A stretch of DNA of 64,000 bases from Phycisphaerae bacterium (GTDB lineage: Bacteria > Planctomycetota > Phycisphaerae > UBA1845). The position numbers and the translations under genes were made by a program. Positions 17,933 to 27,444 of the stretch are shown here, in pieces (within the stretch, counting starts at the first letter, position 1; every line of letters begins with the position of its first letter). The notes under the pieces are model-generated. The model was not told the DNA's origin, made no database searches, and saw nothing but the letters and a program-made list of their open reading frames with translations. The stretch is taken from contig JAGFJJ010000011.1 in assembly GCA_024102815.1 (NCBI GenBank), positions 89,603 through 153,602 on the forward strand, given 5' to 3'.

Positions 17933-20509
17933 TCACGGATCGATCAGATAGAACCGCGTGATCGTCAGGAAGACGCCCGGTGGAACGACCACGCGGAACG
18001 TGCTCACCGAGAAGTCCAGGTCGAACAGTGCATCCACGGTTTCCGGTGATCCCGTCGTCGCGAGGTTGTTGGGAATCGACACCAGGGCGACGATGTCGAG
18101 CACCTGGCCGTCGGCGTCGAGTGCCTCCACCAGAACAGGATTGCTCTCACTGACGCCTTCGGCATAAAGCGGCTCGATACGCAGGCCGCCGATGAGCCCC
18201 GGCTCGCCCGCGTTCAGCGCAAGCCCCTGAGCCTCGACCAGCAGGACGCCGTTCTGAATACCGATGTGGTCGGGGTCCTGCCCGCGCTGGTACTGGGCCC
18301 CGTCCATGGGAACGAACTCGATGGGCAGCGTGCCGAGCATGGTCTCGTTGTCATCGGCGAAGACCGGACCTTCGGTCGGTCCGGGCTGGATGGGTCCGGG
18401 CGTCGTCGGCAGGAAGGTAAACGAGAAGCAGAAGAGGGTGACGGGAATATCCCCGCCGTCCGCGCCAATCATGCCGTCGTTCTGAGTCGGCGTCCCTGCG
18501 GTGCCGGCCGTGGCCCCGGTACCGGCGACGCCGGGTGTAGCGGAGGCACCGCCCCCCGGACCACCCCCGCCAGGATTGCCCAAGCCGCTGTCGCCCCCAT
18601 CTCCACCGCTGCCGCCGTTGGCGGTGGCATTTCCACCGTTGCCGGCCATGGCGCCGCCAGTGCCGGAATTGGAGGCGTTTCCGCCCTCGCCGCCTGTTGC
18701 GGTAACGGGCGCTCCGATACCGCCCTCTCCGCCGTCGCCGAATTTGCAGTCACCGCCGTCTCCGCCGTTACCTCCGTTGGCCGTGGCGTTGCCGCCGGCG
18801 CCACCGGTCACAAGACCGGTTGTGATCGCCAGTCCGGTGACATTAACGGAAGCGTCACCGCCCGCGCCGCCCTGGGCCGTGGCCGCGCCGCCCGCGCCGC
18901 CGTCGCAGCATGGCAATCCGTTGCCGCCGTCGCAGGCGGTTGCATCGGCGTTTCCTCCGGCACCGCCGGAGAGCGGGCCAATGGCGATGTTGGTCGGCGT
19001 GTTGACGTTGCCGCGAACGAGGAGTCGTTTCCGGTTGTCGGACCCGTTGCCTCCGTTGGCGCTCGCTCCATCGCCCATGCCGCCGGGGCATCCGACCGCA
19101 CCGGCGGGTCCGGCGTTAACGGTTGCATTTCCGCCCGCCCCACCGCTGCCGGGATTGATTACCAGCATGCCGGTGCTGAGATCGATGCCACCGGAAGCCG
19201 TCATGCGGAAATTCCCAGCCTTGCCGCCATCACCACCGGTCGCCGATGCGCAGACCGCCGTGGCATTGCCGCCGGCGCCGCCGTCGGTCAGGTTAAGCGT
19301 CACGATTCCGCGGATGTTAATACTGCCGCCGTTGTTGCGAATGTTGAGGCGCATGCCGTTTCGGCCGTTGCGACCGGAGGCCGACATGCCTGCGTCGTCA
19401 CTGTTGTCCGAATCCCGTCCGGCAGGAGCCGGCGGGCCGTTCACCGTCCAGCCGTTGAGATTCACGTCACGCGGACCGTTGAAACGGGCGATGATGACGG
19501 GCTTGTCGCCGGGGATCGGGGCCGCGCCGGGCGGAGGCCAAGTCCCGCGGATGTTCACCGGCGGCAGCATGGCCTGCTGTGTGACGGAATTTCCGCCGTC
19601 GAGCACGGCCTTGGGCGCCTGGAATGCGGAGTTATCCGGCGGCAGGGGAACCAGCGTATCCAGGTCGTCACCGGCAACATCCTCGACTTCGTCGAAGAGC
19701 TCACCCGGGGTCATGGTCAGGACATCTTCGTCGTCGGTAATGACGATGCTTCCGTTGCTTTCCAGCACGGCCGACTCGTCGATATTCACGTCTCCTTCGC
19801 CGACGATGAGCACGATGCCGATGGGCTGCTGGTCGAATGGCGTATCGTCATCGAGTTCATCGATACTGCTGTCAACAGCGCGCATGGTTCCGGTTACGGT
19901 GAGATCGCCCATGGCCCGCAGGGTGACCAGGCCTTGGCGCGAGAAAACGAGTCCTTCAATTCGCGCCTCTCCGGTCACCGTGATCTCAGCATTGTTCTCG
20001 ACGAGCACGACATCCGCCGCACCGACGGTAAGCGTTTCCATCATTTCGTCGGCGCTGATGGTCATGGTCGGTGTGAGCGGTGCCACGGTGAGGTTGACGT
20101 CGGCTTCGTTGCTGTCGGATGTGCCGTCGCTCGCCTGGAAGGAGAAGGCGTCGTCGCCGGTGTATCCGCTGACGGGTTGATAACGGACGACCGCGGACCC
20201 CCCGGGTAATTCGTAGGGAACCTCCTCGATACCTGCTCCATCGGAGTCGGTGAGCGTGCCGTGCGTGGGGAGGCTCGTGACCGTGTACGACAACGTGTCG
20301 CCGGGGTCGTCATCTCCGGCGTCGAGCGTGATGGATGCGGCGAAGCCCTCCTGCACGGTGGTGTCCACGTCGCGGGCCACAGGGGCGCGATTGCCTCCGG
20401 GCATTGCGGGCGGGCAGCCTCCGGCCAGCAGCGTCAGTACGACAAGCGGCGTGAGCGCCAGACGTGCCGGGGGCAAAGCGCGCGGCGCCAGCGAATGATC
20501 ATGTGACAT
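17933..20509 (-). CDS. Large lipoprotein with cadherin-like domain and glycine-rich PGRS-like region
   Basis: This protein has 858 residues. The ATG at 20509 follows CAGGAGAACC at good spacing; an in-frame extension to 20614 lacks support. The lipoprotein signal ends LTLLAGGC. An Ig/cadherin-like domain follows (NRAPVARDVDTTVQEG to about residue 140), with SYTVTSLPTHGTL and YQPVSGYTGDDAFSFQ, as in tandem bacterial adhesins. A beta-rich segment with an Asp-rich stretch comes next, then about 300 residues of Gly/Asn/Ala repeats built on GGAGGNATANGGNGGDGG, interrupted by short hydrophobic strands such as VTGLAITTGLV. The C-terminal 130 residues form a beta domain. It is probably a cell-surface or outer-membrane protein. 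Confidence 0.88.
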   Translation of the reverse strand: MSHDHSLAPRALPPARLALTPLVVLTLLAGGCPPAMPGGNRAPVARDVDTTVQEGFAASITLDAGDDDPGDTLSYTVTSLPTHGTLTDSDGAGIEEVPYELPGGSAVVRYQPVSGYTGDDAFSFQASDGTSDSNEADVNLTVAPLTPTMTISADEMMETLTVGAADVVLVENNAEITVTGEARIEGLVFSRQGLVTLRAMGDLTVTGTMRAVDSSIDELDDDTPFDQQPIGIVLIVGEGDVNIDESAVLESNGSIVITDDEDVLTMTPGELFDEVEDVAGDDLDTLVPLPPDNSAFQAPKAVLDGGNSVTQQAMLPPVNIRGTWPPPGAAPIPGDKPVIIARFNGPRDVNLNGWTVNGPPAPAGRDSDNSDDAGMSASGRNGRNGMRLNIRNNGGSINIRGIVTLNLTDGGAGGNATAVCASATGGDGGKAGNFRMTASGGIDLSTGMLVINPGSGGAGGNATVNAGPAGAVGCPGGMGDGASANGGNGSDNRKRLLVRGNVNTPTNIAIGPLSGGAGGNADATACDGGNGLPCCDGGAGGAATAQGGAGGDASVNVTGLAITTGLVTGGAGGNATANGGNGGDGGDCKFGDGGEGGIGAPVTATGGEGGNASNSGTGGAMAGNGGNATANGGSGGDGGDSGLGNPGGGGPGGGASATPGVAGTGATAGTAGTPTQNDGMIGADGGDIPVTLFCFSFTFLPTTPGPIQPGPTEGPVFADDNETMLGTLPIEFVPMDGAQYQRGQDPDHIGIQNGVLLVEAQGLALNAGEPGLIGGLRIEPLYAEGVSESNPVLVEALDADGQVLDIVALVSIPNNLATTGSPETVDALFDLDFSVSTFRVVVPPGVFLTITRFYLIDP

Positions 20510-20728
20510 TGGCGGTTCTCCTGGAGAAATCACAATTCTGTCAGGGGGACCGGCCCGATTCCTGCCCCCGCATGGGGGGTGTATCGTCAATCCCAGCAGA
20601 CATTCTCCACCCATGCCGGATTCCGACCTCAGTTGCCAGCATCAGGAGCCGCGATTTGCCAGACTGTGGGGGACGATCTAGGCTTTTGAATACGAGGATG
20701 AATCAGCGATTCGCAATGGGAAGACGCC

Positions 20729-21574
20729 ATGCCTCTCAACCCGTCCACCGCCCTTTCCCGCAGAACCGCGCTGCAGATGTCCGAACCCGGCAGCGCCGGG
20801 TCCGTGCTGCATATCAGCGAAAGGGAACTCCGCAGAATCGCCCGTGAACGCGGGCCGCGCGGGAGTGCGGCGTGGATCTGGGCGAAGCGCGCGGCATCCG
20901 AGCATCTCCTGCGCCTCATCAGGCACATCGACTTTCGGGAGTCGAAGAATACGGAGGCGACAGCCGAGTACGCCGCCATGGACGCCGAAGATCTTGCCGC
21001 CATCAACAGGCTGCAATCGTGGGCGAACTGGCGGACCATCCCCCGAAACCTCAGCGGCCGGCTACCCAACCGACCTGTAAGAGTCGTCGATCTTTGCTGC
21101 GGCGTGGGGGAATCGACGGCGGTGCTGGCTTGGTACACGCGGCCGGGCTCGACCGTTCTGGGTTTGGAATTGCAACCGGCTTTCGTGGAGCAGGCGCGAG
21201 CCGGCACATACATTCACTCAGACGGGCGGCGAGCAGGTGTTGCGTTCCGTGTGCAAAGCGTGCTCGAAACGTTCCGCGACGAGGACGGTGCCACGCTCGA
21301 AACGGGCAGTGTCGATCTGGTCCACGCCATCGGAGCGATCGGGCGGCACTTTACCGAGTCGGAATCGGCTGTCATCGCCGACGAGACCGCTCGCGTACTT
21401 CGGGAGGGAGGACTGGCCATCCTGGATTGCGGGCCGGACGGAACCTCGGGCAAAGCCCTGTGGAGACTTTTCCGTGACCGGAGATTTGAATATCTCGGGA
21501 GAGCAAGGAGCCACCCACTGGAACGGGCCTGGCAGCTCGCCTTTAGGAAAGGCCGCGTTCGCGACGGGTCCTGA
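20729..21574 (+). CDS. Class I SAM-dependent methyltransferase
   Basis: This 281-residue protein has a Rossmann methyltransferase core. Motif I is VVDLCCGVGES (about residues 112-122). The acidic loop after strand 2 is VLGLELQP, and motif III-like segments are SVDLVHAIGAIGRHF and LREGGLAILDCG. The N-terminal 100 residues are helical and Arg-rich. The Cys pair in DLCCGVG is unusual, since DxGxGxG is the common form. The substrate is unknown. It is divergent from the upstream lipoprotein and convergent with the PLP lyase. Confidence 0.82.
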   Translation: MPLNPSTALSRRTALQMSEPGSAGSVLHISERELRRIARERGPRGSAAWIWAKRAASEHLLRLIRHIDFRESKNTEATAEYAAMDAEDLAAINRLQSWANWRTIPRNLSGRLPNRPVRVVDLCCGVGESTAVLAWYTRPGSTVLGLELQPAFVEQARAGTYIHSDGRRAGVAFRVQSVLETFRDEDGATLETGSVDLVHAIGAIGRHFTESESAVIADETARVLREGGLAILDCGPDGTSGKALWRLFRDRRFEYLGRARSHPLERAWQLAFRKGRVRDGS

Positions 21575-21675
21575 GCGGACAGGAAGCCGATACCGAGGCG
21601 GCGGAAAATCCTGTTCCAAGGCCGCAAGACCGCGCGGATAGAACAGCGCGGCTCGCCGGGCACGAGAAAATCGTA

Positions 21676-22932
21676 CTAAAGCGCCATCGTCGACTTCGGA
21701 CGAGGCGATTTCGTTCGCGCTTCCGCCGGGGCGCTGACGGGCGCGTCGGCCATTGCGGCGTGCAGGGCCTGTTCGAGGTCGGCGATGATCTCATCGGCGT
21801 TCTCAATCCCGACGGATATGCGAACCAGACCGTCGGAAATATGTCCCCGACGGCGGGCTTCGCGCCCCATGGACGCGTGCGTCATGCTCGCGGGATGCTC
21901 GATCAGCGTCTCGACACCGCCAAGACTGACGGCCAGCGTGCAAAGCTTGACGGCATTCATCATTCGCCGACCGGCTTCCAGACCTCCCTTGAGCTCGAAG
22001 CTGATGACCGCCCCTCCGCCGGAACTCTGGCGACGTGACACCTCGAACTGCGGGTGCGATTCCAGCCAGGGATAACGGACCCATTCGATGGCGACGTGCT
22101 TCTGAAGATACTGCACGACCTTGACGGCATTTTCACAATGGCGCTGCATGCGCACGGCCAGCGTCTTGATGCCACGATGGACGAGGAAAGACTCGAATGG
22201 CGGAAGTACACCGCCGAGCCCGTTGAGTACGCCCCGGAACTGACGGTAGCGTTCTTCATCGCGCACGACAATGATGCCGCCAACGACGTCCGCATGCCCG
22301 TTAAGGAACTTGGTCATGCTGTGGAGGACAACGTCCACGCCGTAACCGAACGGCTGCTGGAGGATGGGGCTGAGGAAGGTATTGTCCACGACGACGAGTG
22401 CGCCGGACGCATGGGCGATGTCCGCGATGGCGGCCAGGTCGCTGACCACCAACGTGGGGTTTCCGGGCGTCTCGACGTAGACGACTTTCGTTTTCGGACG
22501 TATGGCATTCTGAACGGCGCCGGTGTCCGAGGTGTCGACGAAGGTCGATTCGATGCCGAAGCGGCTGAGGAAGCTCTCGATCAGCGTGCAGGTCGGACCG
22601 TAGACGGCGTCGCTGCACACGACATGGTCGCCTGCAGAAAGGAGCGCGGCGAGCGTGGTGTGAATCGCTGCCATGCCACTGGCACAGGCCAGGGCCTTGT
22701 GTCCGCCTTCCAGTGCCGCAACGCAGTTTTCCAGCGCCTCGACCGTAGGATTGCCCATTCTCGAATAGATGTACCCCCGGCCCTTTCCGCTGAACAAGGC
22801 GGCGCCGTGATCGGCATCCTCGAAGGCAAAGGTGGACGTAGCATAGATCGGCGGGACGACGGGGAGATGGTCATACTGCCCGATACCGGCGTGTACCGCG
22901 CGCGTTTCCTGCGACATTCCGTCCGCCTGCAT
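21676..22932 (-). CDS. Cys/Met metabolism PLP enzyme (methionine gamma-lyase or cystathionine gamma-synthase/lyase-like)
   Basis: This 418-residue fold-type I PLP enzyme shows Y-S-R-MGNPT near residue 58, SGMAAIHTTL, VYVETPGNPTL, VVDNTFLSP, the PLP lysine in HSMTKFLNGHADVVGG, and the C-terminal segments VKLCTLAVSLGGVETLIEHPASMTH and VRISVGIENADEII. The N-terminal SQETRAVHAG fits this family. The gamma-lyase and gamma-synthase branches cannot be separated with certainty; SMTKFLNGH and lack of a CGS-type YGGTYRL loop (here YGPTCTL) lean towards lyase. The start has AAGGA seven bases upstream. The last 25 residues are an extra basic tail. Confidence 0.9.
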   Translation of the reverse strand: MQADGMSQETRAVHAGIGQYDHLPVVPPIYATSTFAFEDADHGAALFSGKGRGYIYSRMGNPTVEALENCVAALEGGHKALACASGMAAIHTTLAALLSAGDHVVCSDAVYGPTCTLIESFLSRFGIESTFVDTSDTGAVQNAIRPKTKVVYVETPGNPTLVVSDLAAIADIAHASGALVVVDNTFLSPILQQPFGYGVDVVLHSMTKFLNGHADVVGGIIVVRDEERYRQFRGVLNGLGGVLPPFESFLVHRGIKTLAVRMQRHCENAVKVVQYLQKHVAIEWVRYPWLESHPQFEVSRRQSSGGGAVISFELKGGLEAGRRMMNAVKLCTLAVSLGGVETLIEHPASMTHASMGREARRRGHISDGLVRISVGIENADEIIADLEQALHAAMADAPVSAPAEARTKSPRPKSTMAL

Positions 22933-23059
22933 GATCGATCCTTGATTGGGTGTCTGTACCTGGCACGAAGGTGCGTTAATGGGATCATAGCGCGCTGCGG
23001 GCGCACGGACCCCTCACCGCGGGAATACGTTGCAAAACGCGTTCCATTTGAGGCGAGAA

Positions 23060-24130
23060 CTAGGCACAAGACGCCCAGGCCGTGGGAGGGATTCTCAGAT
23101 CCGGGGGTTCGCTTACCCCAGGTTCGGCCTCCATCGAAGCCCGAACGGCCTGGATGCGCTTCAAGAGGCGGGGAAACTCCGATAATGGCACCGCCTGAGC
23201 TCCATCAGACCAGGCCAGGGCCGGGTCTTCGTGAACCTCGACGATCAGGCCGCTCGCTCCGCAGGCCACGGCCGCCAAGCTCAGCGGCTCGACCATGTAA
23301 CTGGTACCGGCTGCGTGGCTGGGATCGACCAGCACGGGCAGGTGACTCATCCGGCGGATGGCGGGCACGGCCGCCAGATCGAGGGTAAACCGGGAGTGGT
23401 CGCAGAAACTGCGAATGCCGCGCTCGCAGAGGATCACGCGGTAGTTGCCGGCGGACATGATGTACTCGGCGGCCATGAAGAGTTCGTCCAGCGTAGCGGC
23501 CAGGCCGCGCTTGAGCAGAACGGGCTTGTCGAGTCGCCCGACGAGCTTGAGCAGTGACGTGTTGTGCATGTTGCGGGCGCCGATCTGGACGATGTCCGCC
23601 ACAGCAGCCATGCTCTCCAGGGAATCCGCGTCCAGCGCTTCGGTGACGATCCGCATGCCGAATCGATCACGGACTTCGGCGAGAATGCGCAGTCCCTCCT
23701 CGCCGAGCCCCTGGAAGGCGTAGGGACTCGTGCGCGGCTTATAGGCACCGGCACGGAAGAAACGTACGCCCAAGGTCGCAAGTCGCTCCGCAATCCTTAG
23801 CGTGGTCTCCGGCGATTCGACGGAGCATGGACCGGCGATCACGCTCAGAGCCTCCCCACCGATTGCGTCATCGCCCAAAGTGATGACCGTATCCTCCTGG
23901 CGGAATTCGCGCGAGACCAGCTTGTATGGCTTGGACACGCGAATGAACTCGCGGATGCCGGGCAGCCCGGCGAGTCCGTCGGTCTCCACCGGGCCGCGAT
24001 TGCCCGTGATGCACACGGCGGTGCGCTGCGCTCCGGGCATGGGATGAGGTTCGTATCCCATGGTTCGAATGGCCGCGCAGACACGTTCGATCTGGGCATC
24101 GGTGGCGTTCTTCTCCATCACGACGAGCAT
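23060..24130 (-). CDS. aroF: 3-deoxy-7-phosphoheptulonate (DAHP) synthase, AroF type with N-terminal FL domain
   Basis: This type I-beta DAHP synthase of 356 residues condenses phosphoenolpyruvate and erythrose 4-phosphate, the first step of the shikimate route. Residues 1-70 are a ferredoxin-like regulatory domain ([31 protein letters not shown]). The barrel carries the metal/PEP motifs AGPCSVES, RAGAYKPRTSPYAFQGLG, VLLKRG, DHSRFTLDL and DPSHAAGTSYMV. It overlaps the end of trpA by 13 bp and has CAGGAGT in front of its ATG, so it is the last gene of the trp operon. Feedback regulation by an FL domain is usual for the type but is not shown here. Confidence 0.96.
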   Translation of the reverse strand: MLVVMEKNATDAQIERVCAAIRTMGYEPHPMPGAQRTAVCITGNRGPVETDGLAGLPGIREFIRVSKPYKLVSREFRQEDTVITLGDDAIGGEALSVIAGPCSVESPETTLRIAERLATLGVRFFRAGAYKPRTSPYAFQGLGEEGLRILAEVRDRFGMRIVTEALDADSLESMAAVADIVQIGARNMHNTSLLKLVGRLDKPVLLKRGLAATLDELFMAAEYIMSAGNYRVILCERGIRSFCDHSRFTLDLAAVPAIRRMSHLPVLVDPSHAAGTSYMVEPLSLAAVACGASGLIVEVHEDPALAWSDGAQAVPLSEFPRLLKRIQAVRASMEAEPGVSEPPDLRIPPTAWASCA

Positions 24131-24927
24131 GACAACGGACTCCTGTCACTTACAAAAGAACGGACGAATTCACGAACGGTGGCGTCCATCGCCTCAGGGT
24201 CGCCGTGGTGATGCTCAATACGCGCCACCAGGGCACTTCCCACGATCACGCCGTCGGCTCCGGCGTTGGCCAGGCCATGTGCCTGCGCAGGGCTGCTCAC
24301 GCCGAAACCCACGACGAGCGGCTTTGCCGTGATTGCGCGGAGTTCACTCACGCGTCGGGCAGTGGCATCGTCCAGCCTGGCGCGGGCGCCGGTGGTACCG
24401 AAGTGACTCACGACGTAGGTAAACGCCGTGGAGCGATCGATGAGCTTTGCGGCGCGGTCCAGAGGCGTGTTTGGCGCGACGAGTTGGACGATGCCGACGC
24501 GCTGCGCCGCGAGGATCTGCTCAAATTCGGCCGACTCTTCCAGAGGCAGGTCGGCAACGACAACGGCGTCCACGCCGCAATCCGCGAGGCGTTGAGCAAA
24601 GCGCTCGAGCCCCTGGCGCGCGGCCAGGTTGAAATAGATGAGCAGCCCGATCGGCAGATCGGCACTCGCGCGAAGTCGTTCGATCAGTCGCAGGCAGGCA
24701 TCGACATCGGCACCGGCGTTGCGGGCTCGCGTCGCGGCGCGCTGAATCGTCGGCCCGTCGGCGATCGGATCGGAGAACGGAATCCCCAGCTCCAGCGCAT
24801 CGGCGCCTGCGTCGACGGCGGCACGAATCAGCCGCTCGGAGGCAGGCAGATCGGGGTCGCCGAGCACGAGAAACGGAATGAACGCCCCGTCCCGCTGTGA
24901 GGAAAAGCGTCTTACAAAACGATTCAC
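24118..24927 (-). CDS. trpA: Tryptophan synthase alpha subunit
   Basis: This 269-residue TIM barrel cleaves indole-3-glycerol phosphate to indole, which channels to TrpB. Key motifs are [33 protein letters not shown] (catalytic Glu and Asp region), [21 protein letters not shown] and GVIVGSALV. Its ATG overlaps the TrpB stop in an ATGA arrangement, indicating translational coupling. The length matches the family. Confidence 0.97.
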   Translation of the reverse strand: MNRFVRRFSSQRDGAFIPFLVLGDPDLPASERLIRAAVDAGADALELGIPFSDPIADGPTIQRAATRARNAGADVDACLRLIERLRASADLPIGLLIYFNLAARQGLERFAQRLADCGVDAVVVADLPLEESAEFEQILAAQRVGIVQLVAPNTPLDRAAKLIDRSTAFTYVVSHFGTTGARARLDDATARRVSELRAITAKPLVVGFGVSSPAQAHGLANAGADGVIVGSALVARIEHHHGDPEAMDATVREFVRSFVSDRSPLSCSS

Positions 24928-26096
24928 GCAGCACCTCCCCGCTCGAGCACCGTTGCCAGATCCTTGTCGCCACGCCCGGAGAGGTTGACGATCACTACCG
25001 CGTCGGGGGGCATTGCGTCCGCTTCGCGCATCGCCAGGGCAATGGCATGTGCGGATTCCAATGCTGGGAGGATGCCTTCCTGTTGAGCCAGCAGGTGAAA
25101 CGCCGCGATCGCTTCGTCGTCACTCACGGGCTGATAAATCACGCGTCCCATGTCGCGAAGATGGGCGTGCTCAGGCCCGACACCAGGGTAGTCGAGCCCT
25201 GCCGAAATCGAGTGCGTCTCGGCAATCTGGCCGTCGGCGTCCTGGAGAAACGACGAACTCATTCCATGAAAGACCCCGGCGGCACCCGCTCCCAGTGTCG
25301 CGGCATGCCGCCCGGTTTCGATCCCCTCCCCGGCCGCTTCAGCTCCGAAGAGATTCACCTCGTCTTCCAGGAATGCGGCAAACATGCCGATGGCGTTGCT
25401 TCCCCCGCCCACGCAGGCGAACACGGCGTCCGGTAGCCGTCCTTCGGCATGAAGGATTTGCTCGCGCGTCTCATCGCCGATGATCCGCTGGAATTGGCGC
25501 ACGATACTAGGGAAAGGATGCGGTCCGGCGGCGGTTCCGAAGAGATAGTACGTGTCGTCCGCGTGTGTAATCCAGTCGCGCATGGCTTCGTTAATAGCAT
25601 CTTTGAGTGTTGCGGCACCGCTGCTGACGGCGTGAACCTTCGCCCCGAATAGCTTCATGCGCTGCACGTTGGGCTGCTGGCGCTCGACGTCCACGGCTCC
25701 CATGTAGACTTCCACGGGGATGCCGAGAAGCGCCCCGGCCATGGCCGTCGCCACGCCGTGCTGGCCCGCGCCGGTCTCCGCAATAATTCGGCTCTTATCC
25801 AGCCGCCGGGCGAGCAGGGCCTGTCCAAGCGTGTTGTTGGTCTTGTGCGCTCCACCGTGCAGGAGGTCCTCGCGCTTGAGGTAGAGCTTCCGTCCGAGGC
25901 TCTCCGAGATACGCCGCGCAAGATACAGCGGCGTGGGCCGCCCGGCGTAGTGCGTCAGCAACGCGTCGAGCTCAGCCAGAAATGCCGGGTCGTGCATCGC
26001 ATCCTCAAACCCGCGCTCGATTTCCACGAGTGGCGCAATGAGCGTTTCCGGCACGAATCTTCCTCCGTACGGCCCGTATCTCGCTTGAAGAATCAC
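24924..26096 (-). CDS. trpB: Tryptophan synthase beta subunit
   Basis: This 390-residue PLP enzyme joins indole and serine. The PLP lysine is in [12 protein letters not shown], with [12 protein letters not shown], the [10 protein letters not shown] phosphate-binding loop and [17 protein letters not shown], as in TrpB1. The start is the GTG at 26096, which overlaps the trpF stop in a GTGA arrangement and has GAGGAG eight bases upstream. An in-frame extension upstream has no support. The N-terminus [13 protein letters not shown] is intact. Confidence 0.97.
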   Translation of the reverse strand: MILQARYGPYGGRFVPETLIAPLVEIERGFEDAMHDPAFLAELDALLTHYAGRPTPLYLARRISESLGRKLYLKREDLLHGGAHKTNNTLGQALLARRLDKSRIIAETGAGQHGVATAMAGALLGIPVEVYMGAVDVERQQPNVQRMKLFGAKVHAVSSGAATLKDAINEAMRDWITHADDTYYLFGTAAGPHPFPSIVRQFQRIIGDETREQILHAEGRLPDAVFACVGGGSNAIGMFAAFLEDEVNLFGAEAAGEGIETGRHAATLGAGAAGVFHGMSSSFLQDADGQIAETHSISAGLDYPGVGPEHAHLRDMGRVIYQPVSDDEAIAAFHLLAQQEGILPALESAHAIALAMREADAMPPDAVVIVNLSGRGDKDLATVLERGGAA

Positions 26097-26677
26097 GACT
26101 GCATCTCCTCGAACAACGCTCTGAGTTTGGCGGCGTCCTTGATTCCGGCTGATTTCTCCACGCGGCTGCATACATCAACGGCATAGGGTCGCAGGGCGGC
26201 CGCGGCACGAACGTTGTCGGGCCCGATGCCGCCAGCCAGGATGACGTTGTCCAGCCGCCGCGGCAGGATCGACCAATCGAACGATTCTCCAGTTCCTCCC
26301 AGGGTTCCGTTGCGGTAAGCGTCGAGCAGAATGTAGTCTGCGTTCCGATCCTGCACGGCACGCAAGGTGCGCCGATCACGAACCCGCACGGCACGAATCA
26401 GGGTTGTGCCGCCGGAAGACTGTCGAACCGGGCGATAGATCTGGGCGGCGTGAAGGTTGACGTCACGGACGATGGCGCGAATCTCGCGCACGTCTTGCTC
26501 GACGAAAACACCGACCGCCCGGGCGCGCGTCAGGCCGGCCACAATCCGACGGGCCCGCTTCGCGGTGACAGCCCGCGGCGATCGGCGGGCGAAGATCAAC
26601 CCGATAAAATGGGCGCCCAACTCTTCGGCGAGCATCGCGTCGTCTTCACAGGTGATTCCGCAGATCTTGACCCTCAC
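26093..26677 (-). CDS. trpF: Phosphoribosylanthranilate isomerase
   Basis: This 194-residue barrel protein begins VRVKICGIT with the catalytic Cys. [17 protein letters not shown] and [11 protein letters not shown] with the catalytic Asp region [14 protein letters not shown] follow. It converts N-(5-phosphoribosyl)anthranilate to the 1-deoxyribulose form. The GTG start overlaps the trpC stop by four bases (GTGA), so it is translationally coupled. Confidence 0.95.
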   Translation of the reverse strand: MRVKICGITCEDDAMLAEELGAHFIGLIFARRSPRAVTAKRARRIVAGLTRARAVGVFVEQDVREIRAIVRDVNLHAAQIYRPVRQSSGGTTLIRAVRVRDRRTLRAVQDRNADYILLDAYRNGTLGGTGESFDWSILPRRLDNVILAGGIGPDNVRAAAALRPYAVDVCSRVEKSAGIKDAAKLRALFEEMQS

Positions 26678-27444
26678 GCCGCAGGCTCCGCAGATGTCTG
26701 TGTTCGGCGGATGAACTGCGCGGGATTCGGACTGCGCATCAGCGCCGTTCCGATGAGCACGCCGTTGACGCGATCCGGCAGATCTTGCACCTGCTTGGGA
26801 TCCGTGAATCCTGACTCCGCCACGAGGACGACGTCGTCGGGCACGAGGTGGAGCATGCGTTCCGTGGCTCTCGGATCAATTCGCATCGTACGCAGGTCGC
26901 GGTGGTTGACGCCCACCATCCGCGCTCCGATGTCCAGCGCGACGGCCAGCTCTCTTTCGTCGTGAACTTCCACGAGAGCGCTCATGCCCGTCCGCAAGAT
27001 TGCTGTATGCAGTTGCGCCAGCTCTTGAAGCTTGAGCGCCGCCACGATCAGCAGACATGCGTCGGCACCGATCCGCCGGGACTCGGCCACCTGCCGCTCA
27101 TCCACGATAAAATCCTTGCGGAGCACAGGAAGCGACACCGCATTACGAGCCTCCTTCAGATGCTCAACCTCCCCGCCAAAGTACGCGCGATCCGTCAGCA
27201 CGGAAATGGCCGCAGCCCCGCCCTCCTCGTATCGCAGTGCCAACTCGGAGGGCTTGTAGGATACACACAATGTTCCGGCGGAGGGCGAGCGCGGCTTGAG
27301 CTCGGCGATGACAGCCCGACATCGTCCACGCAGCGCCGCCAGAAAATCGCGCCCCGGCGGCGAATTCGCATTTGCATTCAACGCCGGAAGGTTCGCGACC
27401 TCGCGCCGCTTCGATGCGACAATTTCATCGAGAATAGAACTCAT
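26674..27444 (-). CDS. trpC: Indole-3-glycerol phosphate synthase
   Basis: This 256-residue barrel enzyme closes the indole ring. Motifs are ILDEIVASKRREV, VIAELKPRSPSAG (catalytic Lys/Glu), SVLTDRAYFGG, VLRKDFIVDERQV, LVEVHDERELAVAL and VNHRDLRTM. The ATG at 27444 overlaps the trpD stop (ATGA); 28 extra in-frame codons upstream lie inside trpD and were rejected. It is monofunctional, separate from trpF. Confidence 0.96.
   Translation of the reverse strand: MSSILDEIVASKRREVANLPALNANANSPPGRDFLAALRGRCRAVIAELKPRSPSAGTLCVSYKPSELALRYEEGGAAAISVLTDRAYFGGEVEHLKEARNAVSLPVLRKDFIVDERQVAESRRIGADACLLIVAALKLQELAQLHTAILRTGMSALVEVHDERELAVALDIGARMVGVNHRDLRTMRIDPRATERMLHLVPDDVVLVAESGFTDPKQVQDLPDRVNGVLIGTALMRSPNPAQFIRRTQTSAEPAA

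Noticed and set aside
18266..20209. 647- and 559-codon frames on the + strand over the glycine-rich lipoprotein
   Set aside because: They mirror the Gly-rich repeat of the real gene, giving Ala/Gly or Pro/Ala low-complexity translations.
22933..23059. Possible SAM riboswitch before the Cys/Met PLP gene
   Set aside because: GC-rich hairpins are present but there is no SAM-I or SAM-II core that I can recognise.
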